From Bacillus sp. EB600 (GTDB taxonomy: Bacteria > Bacillota > Bacilli > Bacillales > Cytobacillaceae), in the NCBI RefSeq assembly GCF_024494385.1, contig NZ_JAEVLT010000014.1, forward strand, positions 50,217 through 114,216: a DNA stretch of 64,000 nucleotides. The letters are read 5' to 3'. Position numbers and translations under genes: made by a program. The notes below the pieces were generated by a model. It saw only the letters and a list, made by a program, of their open reading frames with translations. It was not told the origin of the DNA and searched no databases. Positions 41,699 to 50,820 of the stretch are shown here, piece by piece (the first letter of the stretch is position 1; each line of letters starts with the position of its first letter).

Positions 41699-42247
41699 GT
41701 AATTCCTCACCTTTTTCAATTATGATTTTTGTAAGAATAAAAACTTTTATTAAAGTCCAAAGCTCGTAGGAACTTTGACAAATTTTCATTCCAAAGCAAT
41801 TCTGATAGTAGCACAGAGTTTGATGTAAGTGAATGAGGAAAGAAAAAATAAAAATATTGAAAAAAATAGTAAATAATATTGAAATACTAAGAGTTGACAG
41901 GATAATCCTTTCCAAACTCTTGATACTTAAAAACTTCTGATTACCTAAACAATTTACTATAGAATATTCGGCTATTTTGAAATAATAATTTGGATAAAGT
42001 AAAAATATTTATAAAATTGCCAAAAAGTTTAACGCTTTCAAACAGTTATGCATTAAATCAAATTAGTGTCACGTAATAAAGTGCCTTTTACTTTTACTTT
42101 AAGTACAATTCCTCAAAATAGCCCTGTTTGCGTTATTTTTTTGTGCTTATATTTAAAGAGCTAGCACACTCGTAGGCGTTGCCTTGTTAAATTTATCCCC
42201 GTAGTAACGTGTAGAAATACATTTTAACAAGAAATCATACTTTTTCG
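41699..42247. other. 549-base AT-rich region without recognised gene
   Basis: Contains a minus-strand frame with hydrophobic residues near 41720-41915 but no ribosome binding site, and otherwise AT-rich sequence. I see no repeats, RNA genes or terminators that I can support here. Confidence 0.4.
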
Positions 42248-42553
42248 TTAGCGTAACCTTGTGAATTTGACATGCTCCTCTATTACTAGATTAATAAATC
42301 TCTCTTTCTCTTCATCCATACTAATGATCATTTTGACATTTTTTTCGCTGCTTAAAAAGCGCTTCACCCTGCTGTTTTGGTAAATGATATATGAGTATCG
42401 ATAATCCTTCTCCATTGAGGAAAACCAGGCTTCTTCCTTTAATCTGATAATGTGCTTTTCAAATTTTGATTTTGGCGACAAATCAGGAATGAAATGGCCA
42501 ATTATTTCACCTGCAATGTCAAAAAGTAAATCAATAATAATGCTAATGGACAT
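42248..42553 (-). CDS. Hypothetical protein
   Basis: A 101-residue protein with one N-terminal hydrophobic stretch (IIIDLLFDIAGEIIGHFI) followed by a charged, helical region containing several Glu/Lys pairs. It could be membrane-attached. Not recognised. ATG with a G-rich stretch (AGAGGGTGAATG) immediately upstream, which supports translation. Confidence 0.55.
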   Translation of the reverse strand: MSISIIIDLLFDIAGEIIGHFIPDLSPKSKFEKHIIRLKEEAWFSSMEKDYRYSYIIYQNSRVKRFLSSEKNVKMIISMDEEKERFINLVIEEHVKFTRLR

Positions 42554-42682
42554 TCACCCTCTAGACAATTTATATAATACTCGATGTATTTTCCTCATTT
42601 ATAAAGCTGACCTTTCCTAAACTATAACATAATACTCTTTCTATTTTGGAGGAGTTTTATTATTGCACTAATCTGACCAGCA

Positions 42683-42710
42683 CAAAAAGAAAAGCCACCA
42701 CAATGGCGGC
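42683..42710 (-). terminator. Terminator after spoVS
   Basis: Minus strand GCCGCC, ATTGT loop, GGTGGC then TTTTCTTTTT, about 90 bases past the spoVS stop. Confidence 0.65.
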
Positions 42711-42799
42711 CTCTTCCACTTTTGCACTCCACCTTCGTACACTAGAGCATTAGGAAAATGTTTTTTTAACATGCTTTTATTTATCGTCTCAACACAGAT

Positions 42800-43072
42800 C
42801 TAATGTTTTTTTCTGGGACCTACAATTAATTTGATTGCTGTTCTATTTTCATTATTGATTAAAACATCTATAAATGCGGGGACAAAAACCAGATTAATAC
42901 CACTAGGAGCTACGAATCCTCTTGCGATCGCAATCGCTTTAATCGCTTGATTTATAGCACCAGCTCCAATCGCTTGAATTTCTGTACTTCCCCTTTCACG
43001 CACTACGCCTGCAATGGCACCTGCAACAGAATTTGGATTTGATTTTGATGATACTTTTAATACATTATCCAT
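42800..43072 (-). CDS. spoVS: Stage V sporulation protein S family
   Basis: A 90-residue Alba-like protein: LKVSSKSNPNSVAGAIAGVV, EIQAIGAGAINQAIKAIAIA and the C-terminal FIDVLINNENRTAIKLIVGP. SpoVS is needed for normal spore coat assembly and septation in B. subtilis, perhaps by binding nucleic acid. ATG 43072 after CAGGGGGAAAATT; the longer upstream frame has no support. This is an 86-residue-type family member with a slightly divergent tail, so it could be a paralogue of the main spoVS next to ymdB. Confidence 0.9.
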   Translation of the reverse strand: MDNVLKVSSKSNPNSVAGAIAGVVRERGSTEIQAIGAGAINQAIKAIAIARGFVAPSGINLVFVPAFIDVLINNENRTAIKLIVGPRKKH

Positions 43073-43332
43073 ATAAAATTTTCCCCCTGTTATTTTATCT
43101 CTTGATATGATCACTAGAAAAAATGTAAGTAACGTATCTTTAATAATATTCAAATTCATATCAAACAGAACGATTGAACGTATTCCATTGCTACTTTTTG
43201 TTTATCCTGTATTTTCACTTGAATAATTAAGCATCCCTGCAAAAGGAATGCGACCGTTGGTTGTACAACTTTATTTATGTTGTAGGTTGAAAGGACGGTT
43301 GAAACGATTTCGTTCTTCAAAAAAAGTTGTAA

Positions 43333-43388
43333 AAAAAGAGTGACTTCTTATGTCCGCTAATTGCGGAATAAATAAAGTCACTCTTTTT
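43333..43388 (-). terminator. Terminator of the CysJ-like gene
   Basis: AAAAAGAGTGACTT ... AAGTCACTCTTTTT with an inner CCGC/GCGG stem. Confidence 0.85.
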
Positions 43389-43425
43389 GAAAATTATTCG
43401 ATGGTGCCACTAGCACCTATTGTTT

Positions 43426-44610
43426 TTAATAGACATCACGTTGGTATCGACCTTGTGCTTGCAAATCATTTAGGTAAGCCTCAGCTGCTTCTTGAGTCAT
43501 GGCACCTTCTTTTTCAATAGCACTGATAAGTGCGCTGTGGACGTCTTTTGCCATATTTTGCTTATCTCCACAAATGTAGAAATATGCTCCATTTTCCAGC
43601 CATTCAAACAATTCTTTGCTGTTTTCAAGTATTTTATGCTGTACATATACTTTTTGGGACGAATCGCGGGACCATGCAGTATCTAATTCTGTTAGTACTC
43701 CATCTTTTTGATATTTTTCTAATTCGTCTTGATATAGGAAATCAGATGCAGCATGCTGGTCTCCAAAGAATAGCCAAGTTCTACCTGCTGCTTTATTCAC
43801 TGCACGTTCTTGGATAAAGGAGCGGAACGGTGCAATGCCTGTCCCAGGACCAACCATAATAATATCTTTATCTTGAGACTCTGGCAGCCCAAAGTGTTTA
43901 TTTGGTTGAACAAATACTGGAAGCGTATCACCTACATGAACACGTTCCGCAACTAAAACCGAACAAACACCTTTCCGATCGCGTCCGTGAGATGTGTAGC
44001 GAACAGCACCGATCGTTAGATGCACCTGACCAGGATTAGCAGCAATGCTGCTTGCAATAGAATAGAGACGCGGTGTCATTTTTCTTAAAAGAGATACGAT
44101 TTCTTGAGCAGTAGCCTTCCATGGACCAAAATCACGTAACATATCAAGCAAATCACGCCCATAGGTATATTCTTTCAATTGGTCTGCATTTTCGACTAAC
44201 ACAAGTTTTTGTAACTCTTCGCTTTCTGTATAAGCAGCAGCCTGCTGTAGAATTTTTTTCGACAATAATGTTATTTCAAAATAATTTGTCAGCGCTTCCT
44301 TTAATGGGAGTATATCGCCTTGCTTGTTAATTGTAACAGCCATTTCTGCATCCCATTTCATTTCTTCAAGAATGGAAGTCACTAGATCTGGATCATTTTG
44401 CGGGATAATACCCAGGGCATCACCCGGGACATAAGAAAGACCTGATCCTTCTAACGAGAACTCAATATGTCTCGTTTCTTTATTAGAACCAGTTCCATTT
44501 AAATTTACATTTTTGAGAACTTTCGCTTGAAATGGATTTGTCCTTGAAAATGTTGTTGGAACCTTTTTGTCCTCTTTTGTATTTTCGGAGTTTGTTACTG
44601 TAAGTTGCAT
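43426..44610 (-). CDS. CysJ-like FAD/NADPH reductase lacking the flavodoxin domain
   Basis: A 394-residue member of the ferredoxin-NADP reductase superfamily, equivalent to the C-terminal two thirds of sulfite reductase alpha subunit CysJ. FAD-binding TPRLYSIASS and GVCSVLVAERV, NADPH-binding IMVGPGTGIAPFRSFIQER, and the terminal ICGDKQNMAKDV...QGRYQRDVY are intact. The FMN flavodoxin domain expected at the N-terminus is absent; the protein starts with a polar linker. ATG 44610 follows GAGGTGAAG. No cysI hemoprotein gene is adjacent. It may work with a separate flavodoxin or another acceptor. Confidence 0.85.
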   Translation of the reverse strand: MQLTVTNSENTKEDKKVPTTFSRTNPFQAKVLKNVNLNGTGSNKETRHIEFSLEGSGLSYVPGDALGIIPQNDPDLVTSILEEMKWDAEMAVTINKQGDILPLKEALTNYFEITLLSKKILQQAAAYTESEELQKLVLVENADQLKEYTYGRDLLDMLRDFGPWKATAQEIVSLLRKMTPRLYSIASSIAANPGQVHLTIGAVRYTSHGRDRKGVCSVLVAERVHVGDTLPVFVQPNKHFGLPESQDKDIIMVGPGTGIAPFRSFIQERAVNKAAGRTWLFFGDQHAASDFLYQDELEKYQKDGVLTELDTAWSRDSSQKVYVQHKILENSKELFEWLENGAYFYICGDKQNMAKDVHSALISAIEKEGAMTQEAAEAYLNDLQAQGRYQRDVY

Positions 44611-44923
44611 AATCTTCACCTCAAAAAAAGTTGTATATGGTTAGAATAACACAGAATGACAAAATCTGATATGTTTTCAAACACATTTTCTAATAGTTGG
44701 CTCTTATTAATTAATAAGTTAACAGTTTTATTATACAAGCTTGACCATATAGTTCAACAAAAACATTTAAAAAGTGTGTCGGCTAACAACTGTTAATTTA
44801 TACATTGGATACAGATTACCGTACCAAATTCGAATAAAATTAGATAATCTTCATGTATTCTTTGAATTTTTTCTTCATAGCATTCCCTATTTGAGTTTGC
44901 CCCTCAAAGAAATTGCCTCTTCC
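44611..44923. other. Intergenic, no gene seen
   Basis: 313 AT-rich bases between two minus-strand genes. I looked for an S-box or other sulfur-responsive leader upstream of the CysJ-like gene and saw none. Confidence 0.4.
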
Positions 44924-46228
44924 CTAACGCAATACTCTTGATGCACTTGCAAAAGAAGACGGATTATAAGAAGAAATTTTTACAACATCACCCGTTTCAG
45001 GGGCTTGTATCCATTGTCCGCCACCAATGTACATCCCAACATGATAAGCAGGGTCACCCTTAAATACTAAATCGCCCGGCTGTACTTGGCTCGGAGAAAT
45101 TCTTATTCCCACATTTTGTTGGGCATTTGATACTCGCGGAAGATTGACTCCTACAGAATGGAAAACATATTGCATTAATCCTGAACAATCAAATCCGCTT
45201 GGCGAAGATCCGCCCCAAACGTAAGGAACACCCAAATATTGCTCAGCAAATGCAATGACCTTATTTGCCTTTTCAGTGTCAGTTAGACTCGCTCCACCAG
45301 TTGATGGGGCCGATAATGAAGAATTATTTGGTAAAGATTGCTTTGGAACCTGCTGCTGTGCCTGTTGTTGAGCATTCTGTTTAGGCAGTTGTAGAGCTTG
45401 CTGTTGTGCTTCTTGCTGTGCTTTTTGCTGTGCTTTTTGTTGTGCTTCTTGCTGTGCTTTTTGTTGTGCTTCTTGTTGTGCTTTTTGTTGTGCTTCTTGT
45501 TGTGCTTTTTGTTGTGCTTCTTGCTGTGCTTTTTGTTGTGCTTCTTGCTGTGCTTTTTGTTGTGCCAGTTGTTCCGCTTGTTGTTGAGCTAGTTGAACCT
45601 GTTGTTGCTGTAAAATATTTTTCGAATTTGCTAATTTCTTTTCAATTTCTTGTTTAGCTGTTTCAATCTTTTTTTGTTCAGAAGCTAATGCATCCTGATT
45701 CTTTTTTAAATTGTCTAATTCGCTATGTAATTGTTGCTCAGCATCATTTAAGGCTTGTTCCTTTTCATTTAAACTCTTTAGTAAGTCAGCGTCACTTTGA
45801 AGAAATTGCGAAATGGCAGTAGAGCGAGTTAAAAACTCGGATATGTTTTCAGACGAAAGCAAAAGTTCAGCGTAAGTGATCATCTGCTGTTGTCCTTGTG
45901 ATTGATAGCTTCTTAGTCTTTCAGAATATACCTCTTTGCGAGAGTCAAAGTCTTTTTTTGCTTGTTCAATTTTAGTTTTTGTTTCTTCAATTCGCCCTTG
46001 TTGTACTTTTATTTCATTGTTTAGTTTTTGGCTTTTATCCATTCCAATGATAATTTGGTTGTCTAATTGTTGCATATTTGTTTCAAAGTTATCAATTTGT
46101 CCTTGTGTTGCATTAATTTGTCCTTGTGTCATTTGTAAATCTACTGGACTTGCAAAAGTAGGGGTTGCTTGCACCAAAGTGGCTAAAACGGCAACCGATA
46201 CCGAATATTTAAATGTTTTCCCTTTCAT
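44924..46228 (-). CDS. Secreted NlpC/P60 peptidoglycan endopeptidase with Gln/Ala repeats
   Basis: A 434-residue exported D,L-endopeptidase. A signal peptide (cleavage likely after FAS near residue 27) is followed by a CwlO/PcsB-like coiled coil (about 30-200), a low-complexity AQQK/AQQE region (about 220-280), a Pro/Gln/Ser linker and the C-terminal NlpC/P60 domain. The last has catalytic Cys in FDCSGLMQYVF and His in YHVGMYIGGG. It resembles CwlO, which cleaves stem peptides during cell elongation and is controlled through FtsEX. ATG after AAAAGGTGATT. Confidence 0.93.
   Translation of the reverse strand: MKGKTFKYSVSVAVLATLVQATPTFASPVDLQMTQGQINATQGQIDNFETNMQQLDNQIIIGMDKSQKLNNEIKVQQGRIEETKTKIEQAKKDFDSRKEVYSERLRSYQSQGQQQMITYAELLLSSENISEFLTRSTAISQFLQSDADLLKSLNEKEQALNDAEQQLHSELDNLKKNQDALASEQKKIETAKQEIEKKLANSKNILQQQQVQLAQQQAEQLAQQKAQQEAQQKAQQEAQQKAQQEAQQKAQQEAQQKAQQEAQQKAQQKAQQEAQQQALQLPKQNAQQQAQQQVPKQSLPNNSSLSAPSTGGASLTDTEKANKVIAFAEQYLGVPYVWGGSSPSGFDCSGLMQYVFHSVGVNLPRVSNAQQNVGIRISPSQVQPGDLVFKGDPAYHVGMYIGGGQWIQAPETGDVVKISSYNPSSFASASRVLR
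45399..45566 (-). repeat. Tandem 12-bp coding repeats (AQQK/AQQE)
   Basis: About 14 copies of a 12-base unit encoding AQQK, AQQE or AQQQ, mostly alternating as 24-base pairs, inside the endopeptidase gene. Likely prone to copy-number change by slipped replication; in-frame, so it only alters linker length. Confidence 0.9.
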
Positions 46229-46412
46229 TCCAAAATCACCTTTTCTTATCCAAAATTATTCAGACTACTCCTTAGTTTAAATATGGAATTGACTAAAAAC
46301 AATGAATCTGTGTGCGATTTAATATATTTGTAATATTATGTTGAATATTCTTTTAAAAAGTCGAATATAGGAAAGGGACCCTAAGAAGCATATCCTGTTT
46401 CTAAACGACAAA

Positions 46413-46436
46413 AAAACCTTGCATTAGCAAGGTTTT
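46413..46436 (-). terminator. Terminator after DUF1292 gene
   Basis: AAAACCTTGC, ATTA, GCAAGGTTTT with flanking T/A runs. Confidence 0.85.
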
Positions 46437-46462
46437 AATTTTGACTCTTTTTCAGCAAAGTA

Positions 46463-46741
46463 TTAGTCTTTTTCGTCTTCTTCCTTCATTATTTCATCAA
46501 ATGCCGAGGAGACTTTATCGAATTCTTCGTCGCTTTCAATAGCTGTAAAATCACCATCCTGGTCGACCTTTAAAAAGAAGATATCGATATCCTCTTCGGT
46601 TTCTTCTTGAAGATCCTCCACAAAACTGACTGCAACGTAATCTGTCCCTTCGATATTTATCGCTGCTAGTACTTCAACTTCCTGCTCTTCCTCATTCTCA
46701 TCACTAATCGTAAAGATTTCGCCTACTTCAATCTTTTCCAT
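46463..46741 (-). CDS. DUF1292-family protein (YrzB-like)
   Basis: A 92-residue very acidic protein. EIFTISDENEEEQEVEVLAA and YVAVSFVEDLQEE match the DUF1292 beta-rich domain; the tail is rich in Glu and Asp. Function unknown in B. subtilis YrzB, which sits beside yrrK and alaS; this copy is elsewhere and is probably a paralogue. ATG with AAAGGAGAGGGG upstream. Confidence 0.82.
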   Translation of the reverse strand: MEKIEVGEIFTISDENEEEQEVEVLAAINIEGTDYVAVSFVEDLQEETEEDIDIFFLKVDQDGDFTAIESDEEFDKVSSAFDEIMKEEDEKD

Positions 46742-46944
46742 GTGAAAGCCCCTCTCCTTTTTGAAACATTGTATTGCAAGAATAGATCCATTTAAAAGGA
46801 TTCACTACCATTTTATTACCAAATAAGACAAAATTCATACAGAAAATTCTTATTTAAAACATTACCATACAATTTTAACCGGACAGATATGAAATAATTA
46901 CTATAATTAAGATATTTCCAAATTATCTTTGATAATCTATATAT

Positions 46945-47640
46945 TTATTGCATAGATGCTGAAATTTCTTGCATCTTTTGAGAAACTAGAGGATAAAAAT
47001 TATTTATTGCACTATTTGTGGTATTACCTCCGAAAAATCCAGTACCTGGGCAAGTTTTAACAATATGTCCTATGCTGTTATTTAACACTCTTTCACCCGT
47101 TCTCAAATCCCACCAATGGTGATATGTGATACTGTCAATGGAAGGAGTTAACCCGAATTTTATACACAGCAAGGCTGTGATATAAACAATCGTTTCCTTT
47201 TGTTGCTCAGTCATTATATCACCGCCAATTTCAAAGTTTCCAACATTTTCAATGGCCAATCCTTCAGAGTTAGCCTTAAATCCAATTGTACCTTCCGGAG
47301 CTATGTCAAATGGCCTAGAAACAGCTACTTTTCCGTCCGGAAATGTAGTAATGTTTTGAGCTATATTCTTCCATCTCATTTCTTTCATATGAAAATTCTC
47401 CATCCCCCTAAGCATTATAAAATGATTGGAACCATGAAAATGCTTGTATGAAGGTTTCCAAGTGTGATGTTCTTGGATTAAACTTATTTTTCTATTAAAC
47501 CGATTCTGAAATAACCAATCTCTAAATTCTTCCTTTGTCATAAGAATATACTGACCTTCAGTTGTTGCAGCTTGAGCAGGAGCTATATTCATTTGCATTA
47601 TGAAAATCAAACAAATAACAAGTACTAAGTTTTTTTTCAT
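46945..47640 (-). CDS. Secreted N-acetylmuramoyl-L-alanine amidase (amidase_2 fold)
   Basis: A 231-residue exported protein with a signal peptide ending near AQA (residues 24-26). The amidase_2/PGRP-like domain shows a zinc-ligand type histidine in IQEHHTWKPSYKHF, a GLAIENVGNFEIGGD core and the late ITYHHWWD and KTCPGTGFFGG, the last carrying the usual C-P-G ending. It should cleave the lactyl amide in peptidoglycan. ATG 47640 after AAAGGAT. Single gene. Confidence 0.85.
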   Translation of the reverse strand: MKKNLVLVICLIFIMQMNIAPAQAATTEGQYILMTKEEFRDWLFQNRFNRKISLIQEHHTWKPSYKHFHGSNHFIMLRGMENFHMKEMRWKNIAQNITTFPDGKVAVSRPFDIAPEGTIGFKANSEGLAIENVGNFEIGGDIMTEQQKETIVYITALLCIKFGLTPSIDSITYHHWWDLRTGERVLNNSIGHIVKTCPGTGFFGGNTTNSAINNFYPLVSQKMQEISASMQ

Positions 47641-47802
47641 TTTGTATATCCTTTCATTTTTATATGACAAATCTTAACAGTTTCCTTGTTCACAGCAACA
47701 CACTGTTCGTATATTATTTCTTACATATTAGGTTGTAAAACAGTATTGAAATTATTCTCATTACTGTTTGTTAATTTTAGTGAAGATAGGGTAAAGGATA
47801 AC

Positions 47803-47849
47803 AAAAAAGCTAACTCTAATCCCTTATAATGGACTTAGAGTTAGCTTTT
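47803..47849 (-). terminator. Terminator after ecsC-like gene
   Basis: AAAAGCTAACTCTAA ... TTAGAGTTAGCTTTT, a 15-bp stem. Confidence 0.85.
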
Positions 47850-47861
47850 GGTACTAATAAC

Positions 47862-48656
47862 TCATTCTAATCTTTCTAAAATTCTTCGCTTGCGATAAAG
47901 CATAATTCCCGCCTCTGATAGATCGTTTATCATGCTTCTGTTTGTAAAGGCGCCAAATATCATGCCGGCAACCGGAACCAGTTGAAATAGTTTTTTCCAT
48001 CCGAACTGGTCCCTGTATGTGTAAACAACTTCTCTCCAGCCCTGCAGCTGTGACATCATTTCACCAGACGTATTCTCTTCTTTCCGATAATAGTTGGAAA
48101 GTTCATCTAGAATCGCACGTTTGCCTACAACATCAGCTAACGAAAATTGCAAGCATTTAATTATGAACACTCTTTCGCTTTTATCGTTTGGATCATAGCC
48201 ATGGATGATAGCAATTTCTTGCAATGTCTTCAATGAAATTGCCAACAACGCAGGGATATCTATTGCAAGTGTAAAAATTCCGCCAATCCCTGTACTCGCT
48301 CCTTGAATGGTTGCAAATTTCTTTCTTTTACTAATTACTTCACGGCTTATTTTGTCCATCAATTTCAATGGAAGGTCCTGAATATCTAAAACCGAATTTA
48401 TAGGCTTATCCGCTTCTTTTTCGATCATTCTGTAGAGTTTTTTTTCAAAAGTCAAATACTTCCCACCTGATTGGATATATACTCCTATCTCTTCCAGCAG
48501 CACACCTATTTTGTCATGAATAAATTTTGGTGTTAGTTTGTCCAATACTTTAAAGGGAAGACGGCCAATCTTCTCCCAAAACCACAAACCTCTCTTGCTT
48601 TTCTCCCACTTCTCAATTGTGGATAGTTCTTTCAATAATTCATCTTTTGATTCCAT
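47862..48656 (-). CDS. EcsC-family protein
   Basis: A 264-residue protein of the EcsC family: FWEKIGRLPFKVLDKLTPKF, the Gly/Ala-rich IQGASTGIGGIFTLAIDIPA with short hydrophobic segment, LKTLQEIAIIHGYDP and a C-terminal LVPVAGMIFGAFTNRSMIND. EcsC proteins are membrane-associated; function is unclear even where linked to the Ecs ABC transporter. Not next to ecsAB here. ATG with AAAAGGTGATT upstream. Confidence 0.88.
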   Translation of the reverse strand: MESKDELLKELSTIEKWEKSKRGLWFWEKIGRLPFKVLDKLTPKFIHDKIGVLLEEIGVYIQSGGKYLTFEKKLYRMIEKEADKPINSVLDIQDLPLKLMDKISREVISKRKKFATIQGASTGIGGIFTLAIDIPALLAISLKTLQEIAIIHGYDPNDKSERVFIIKCLQFSLADVVGKRAILDELSNYYRKEENTSGEMMSQLQGWREVVYTYRDQFGWKKLFQLVPVAGMIFGAFTNRSMINDLSEAGIMLYRKRRILERLE

Positions 48657-48760
48657 TTGTATTAATCACCTTTTCATTTTACCTAATGGTATTCATGTTA
48701 CGTTGATTATAACGATTAGATATAAGGTTCTCAACAACTCCTAAATGTAACACTTCTAAA

Positions 48761-48799
48761 AAAAATCCCAATTGGAGACACATCCAATTGGGACTTTTT
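48761..48799 (-). terminator. Terminator after the flavin reductase gene
   Basis: TCCCAATTGGA, GACACA loop and TCCAATTGGGA with flanking A and T runs, five bases from the stop codon. Confidence 0.85.
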
Positions 48800-48803
48800 A
48801 TCA

Positions 48804-49349
48804 TTAACGATTTATATGGTTGTACCATTTAATAAAGTTATCAACGACAGAATCGATAAACTGAACGGTTGATTCATCTGTCATGTTGCCGGCTTCATCA
48901 AGTTTTGTATGAACAGCTCCAACATATACTTCATTTCCAGGAAGTAGTGGAGAGGAAATGCCAGGAGAGAATAAAATATCACGTAAATGCATTTGCGCTT
49001 TTACTGTTCCAAGATTCCCCATGGAAGCCCCCATGATCCATGATGGCTTGCCGATCATGACTTTATCAACACGTGATAACCAATCAATCACATTTACTAA
49101 AACACCAGGAACAGTACCATTATATTCAGGTGTAACCCATAAAACAGCATCTGCATTTTTCACTTTATTTTTAAAATTTATTACAACTTCAGGCGGGTTA
49201 TTTTCAATATCTTGGTCATAAAATGGTAATTCGCGAATATTTAAAATTTCAAGTTCAAAACGTTCTTGATAGCGCTTTTGAATGTATTGAGCTAACTTTA
49301 AGTTATAAGAATCCTTACGTATACTTCCAACAATTGCTACGACTTTCAC
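48804..49349 (-). CDS. NADPH-dependent FMN reductase family protein
   Basis: A 181-residue flavodoxin-like fold. VVAIVGSIRKDSYNLKLAQY binds the FMN phosphate, WVTPEYNGTVPGVLVNVIDW is the family signature and GASMGNLGTVKAQMHLRDIL follows. Members reduce free FMN, quinones, chromate or azo dyes. The GTG at 49349 has GGAGG eight bases upstream; the longer frame would add an artificial hydrophobic N-terminus. Single gene. Confidence 0.9.
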   Translation of the reverse strand: MKVVAIVGSIRKDSYNLKLAQYIQKRYQERFELEILNIRELPFYDQDIENNPPEVVINFKNKVKNADAVLWVTPEYNGTVPGVLVNVIDWLSRVDKVMIGKPSWIMGASMGNLGTVKAQMHLRDILFSPGISSPLLPGNEVYVGAVHTKLDEAGNMTDESTVQFIDSVVDNFIKWYNHINR

Positions 49350-49775
49350 TTTTAAAAACCTCCAATAGCATAAGTATAAAGATATTATGGTGATAACTAA
49401 CTTTATGATAAAGGATATTTTAGTAAAAATAAAATAATATGCTTTCTTCAAACTACTTCATCTCAAGCTAATTGATTTCGAATTATTTTACTAGTACTAT
49501 TTTACTATAAAAAGTCAACCCACATTTTATTTTTAATGATAATTTTTGATAAAAACTCAGTTAAAACAAAGAATCTCCCCTATGAAATTCTCCTCACACT
49601 AATTAAAAATATGACTGGAGTAATCTCTTTGATTCAGTTGAGAGGTTTTTTGTACGTAAAAGAGTTTTAGCCATGCCCAATTTATTTTTATAGGGGTTAT
49701 TTTTGTAGAATAGTGAAAAAAGGTTTCTCTAGACCCACTTACATTTTACTTGATAGTATTAGGTAAAGGAAGAGA
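49350..49775. other. Intergenic, no gene seen
   Basis: 426 AT-rich bases between divergent genes. No clear operator for the neighbouring metal transporter gene was recognised; a weak hairpin lies near 49635. Confidence 0.4.
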
Positions 49776-50660
49776 ATGGGAGGTGATACTGTGTATCAAC
49801 AAAAATATAATGATTTAAAACTTGGGGAACGCGGGGCTATTATTAGTATTATTGCTTATATTTGTTTGTCTGCCTTAAAGTTAATCGTTGCTGATTTGTC
49901 GAATTCGGAAGCCCTAAAAGCCGATGGTTTAAATAATACAACCGATATAATCGCGTCCATTGCGGTTTTGATTGGACTGAAAATTTCTCAAAAGCCTGCT
50001 GATCTGGATCACCGCTATGGTCATTGGAAAGCCGAAACAGTCGCTTCACTGATGTCATCTTTCATAATGATGGCTGTTGGAATTCAGGTTTTATTTCAGG
50101 CAATTTCCTCTATTTTTAAGGGTGGACATACTTCACCTGACTTGATTTCAGCATGGACGGGCATTTTTTGTGCCTTCGTGATGTATGGTGTGTACCGCTA
50201 TAATAAATCATTAGCAAACAAGATTAATAGTCAATCGGTTATGGCGGCGGCAAAGGATAATCTTTCGGATGCCTGGGTTAGTATCGGTGCAGTGGTAGGT
50301 ATCATTGGAGCACAGTTTCAACTACCATGGCTTGATCCAATGGCTGCGGTTATCGTCGGATTTTTGATTTGCAAAACGGCGTGGGATATTTTTAGAGAAG
50401 CTTCTTATACTTTAACAGATGGCTTTGACGAAAATGAAATTAAAGACTATAAAGAAACGATTCAAAACACATATGGGGTAAAAGGAATTAAAGAAATTAA
50501 AGCTAGAAATTATGGCAACAACAAGGTGGTAGATGTTGTCATCCTAGTGAATTCGACATTGGGTATTAAAGATGCCCATGAAATATCTTCTGATGTAGAA
50601 CAGGCCATGGCCAAAGAGCATGATGTATTTGAGGTTAATGTCCATGTTGAGCCAAATTAA
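49776..50660 (+). CDS. Cation diffusion facilitator (MneP/MneS-like)
   Basis: A 294-residue CDF antiporter with six hydrophobic segments. Metal-site residues appear as EALKADGLNNTTDI in TM2 and AAAKDNLSDAWVS in TM5, an Asn/Asp-type site usual in manganese exporters rather than the His/Asp zinc site. The C-terminal cytoplasmic domain includes VVILVNSTLGIKDAHEIS and VFEVNVHVEP. The start may be the ATG at 49776 (AAAGGAAG upstream) or GTG at 49791 (GGAGGTGAT upstream). Manganese is the likely but unproven substrate. Confidence 0.88.
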   Translation: MGGDTVYQQKYNDLKLGERGAIISIIAYICLSALKLIVADLSNSEALKADGLNNTTDIIASIAVLIGLKISQKPADLDHRYGHWKAETVASLMSSFIMMAVGIQVLFQAISSIFKGGHTSPDLISAWTGIFCAFVMYGVYRYNKSLANKINSQSVMAAAKDNLSDAWVSIGAVVGIIGAQFQLPWLDPMAAVIVGFLICKTAWDIFREASYTLTDGFDENEIKDYKETIQNTYGVKGIKEIKARNYGNNKVVDVVILVNSTLGIKDAHEISSDVEQAMAKEHDVFEVNVHVEPN

Positions 50661-50820
50661 GACGCATTGTGGATGCTACCCATCATGATTTTTGAAGATT
50701 GAGTTGTCCAAGAAAAATCATGTATCTGCCCATTCATGGTTCCCTAATTGAGCACCTAGTATATTCTATAAGTTTCACCCTATATTCATCAGGAACTATT
50801 CCCTACCCTACATAAATAAA

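Noticed and set aside
41637..41915. Hydrophobic minus-strand open frame
   Set aside because: No ribosome binding site; the frame overlaps the Spo0E-like gene and looks like AT-driven hydrophobic translation.
45398..45657. Long plus-strand open frames with Leu/Cys/Phe-rich repeats
   Set aside because: They are the antisense reading of the AQQK/AQQE coding repeats of the endopeptidase gene.
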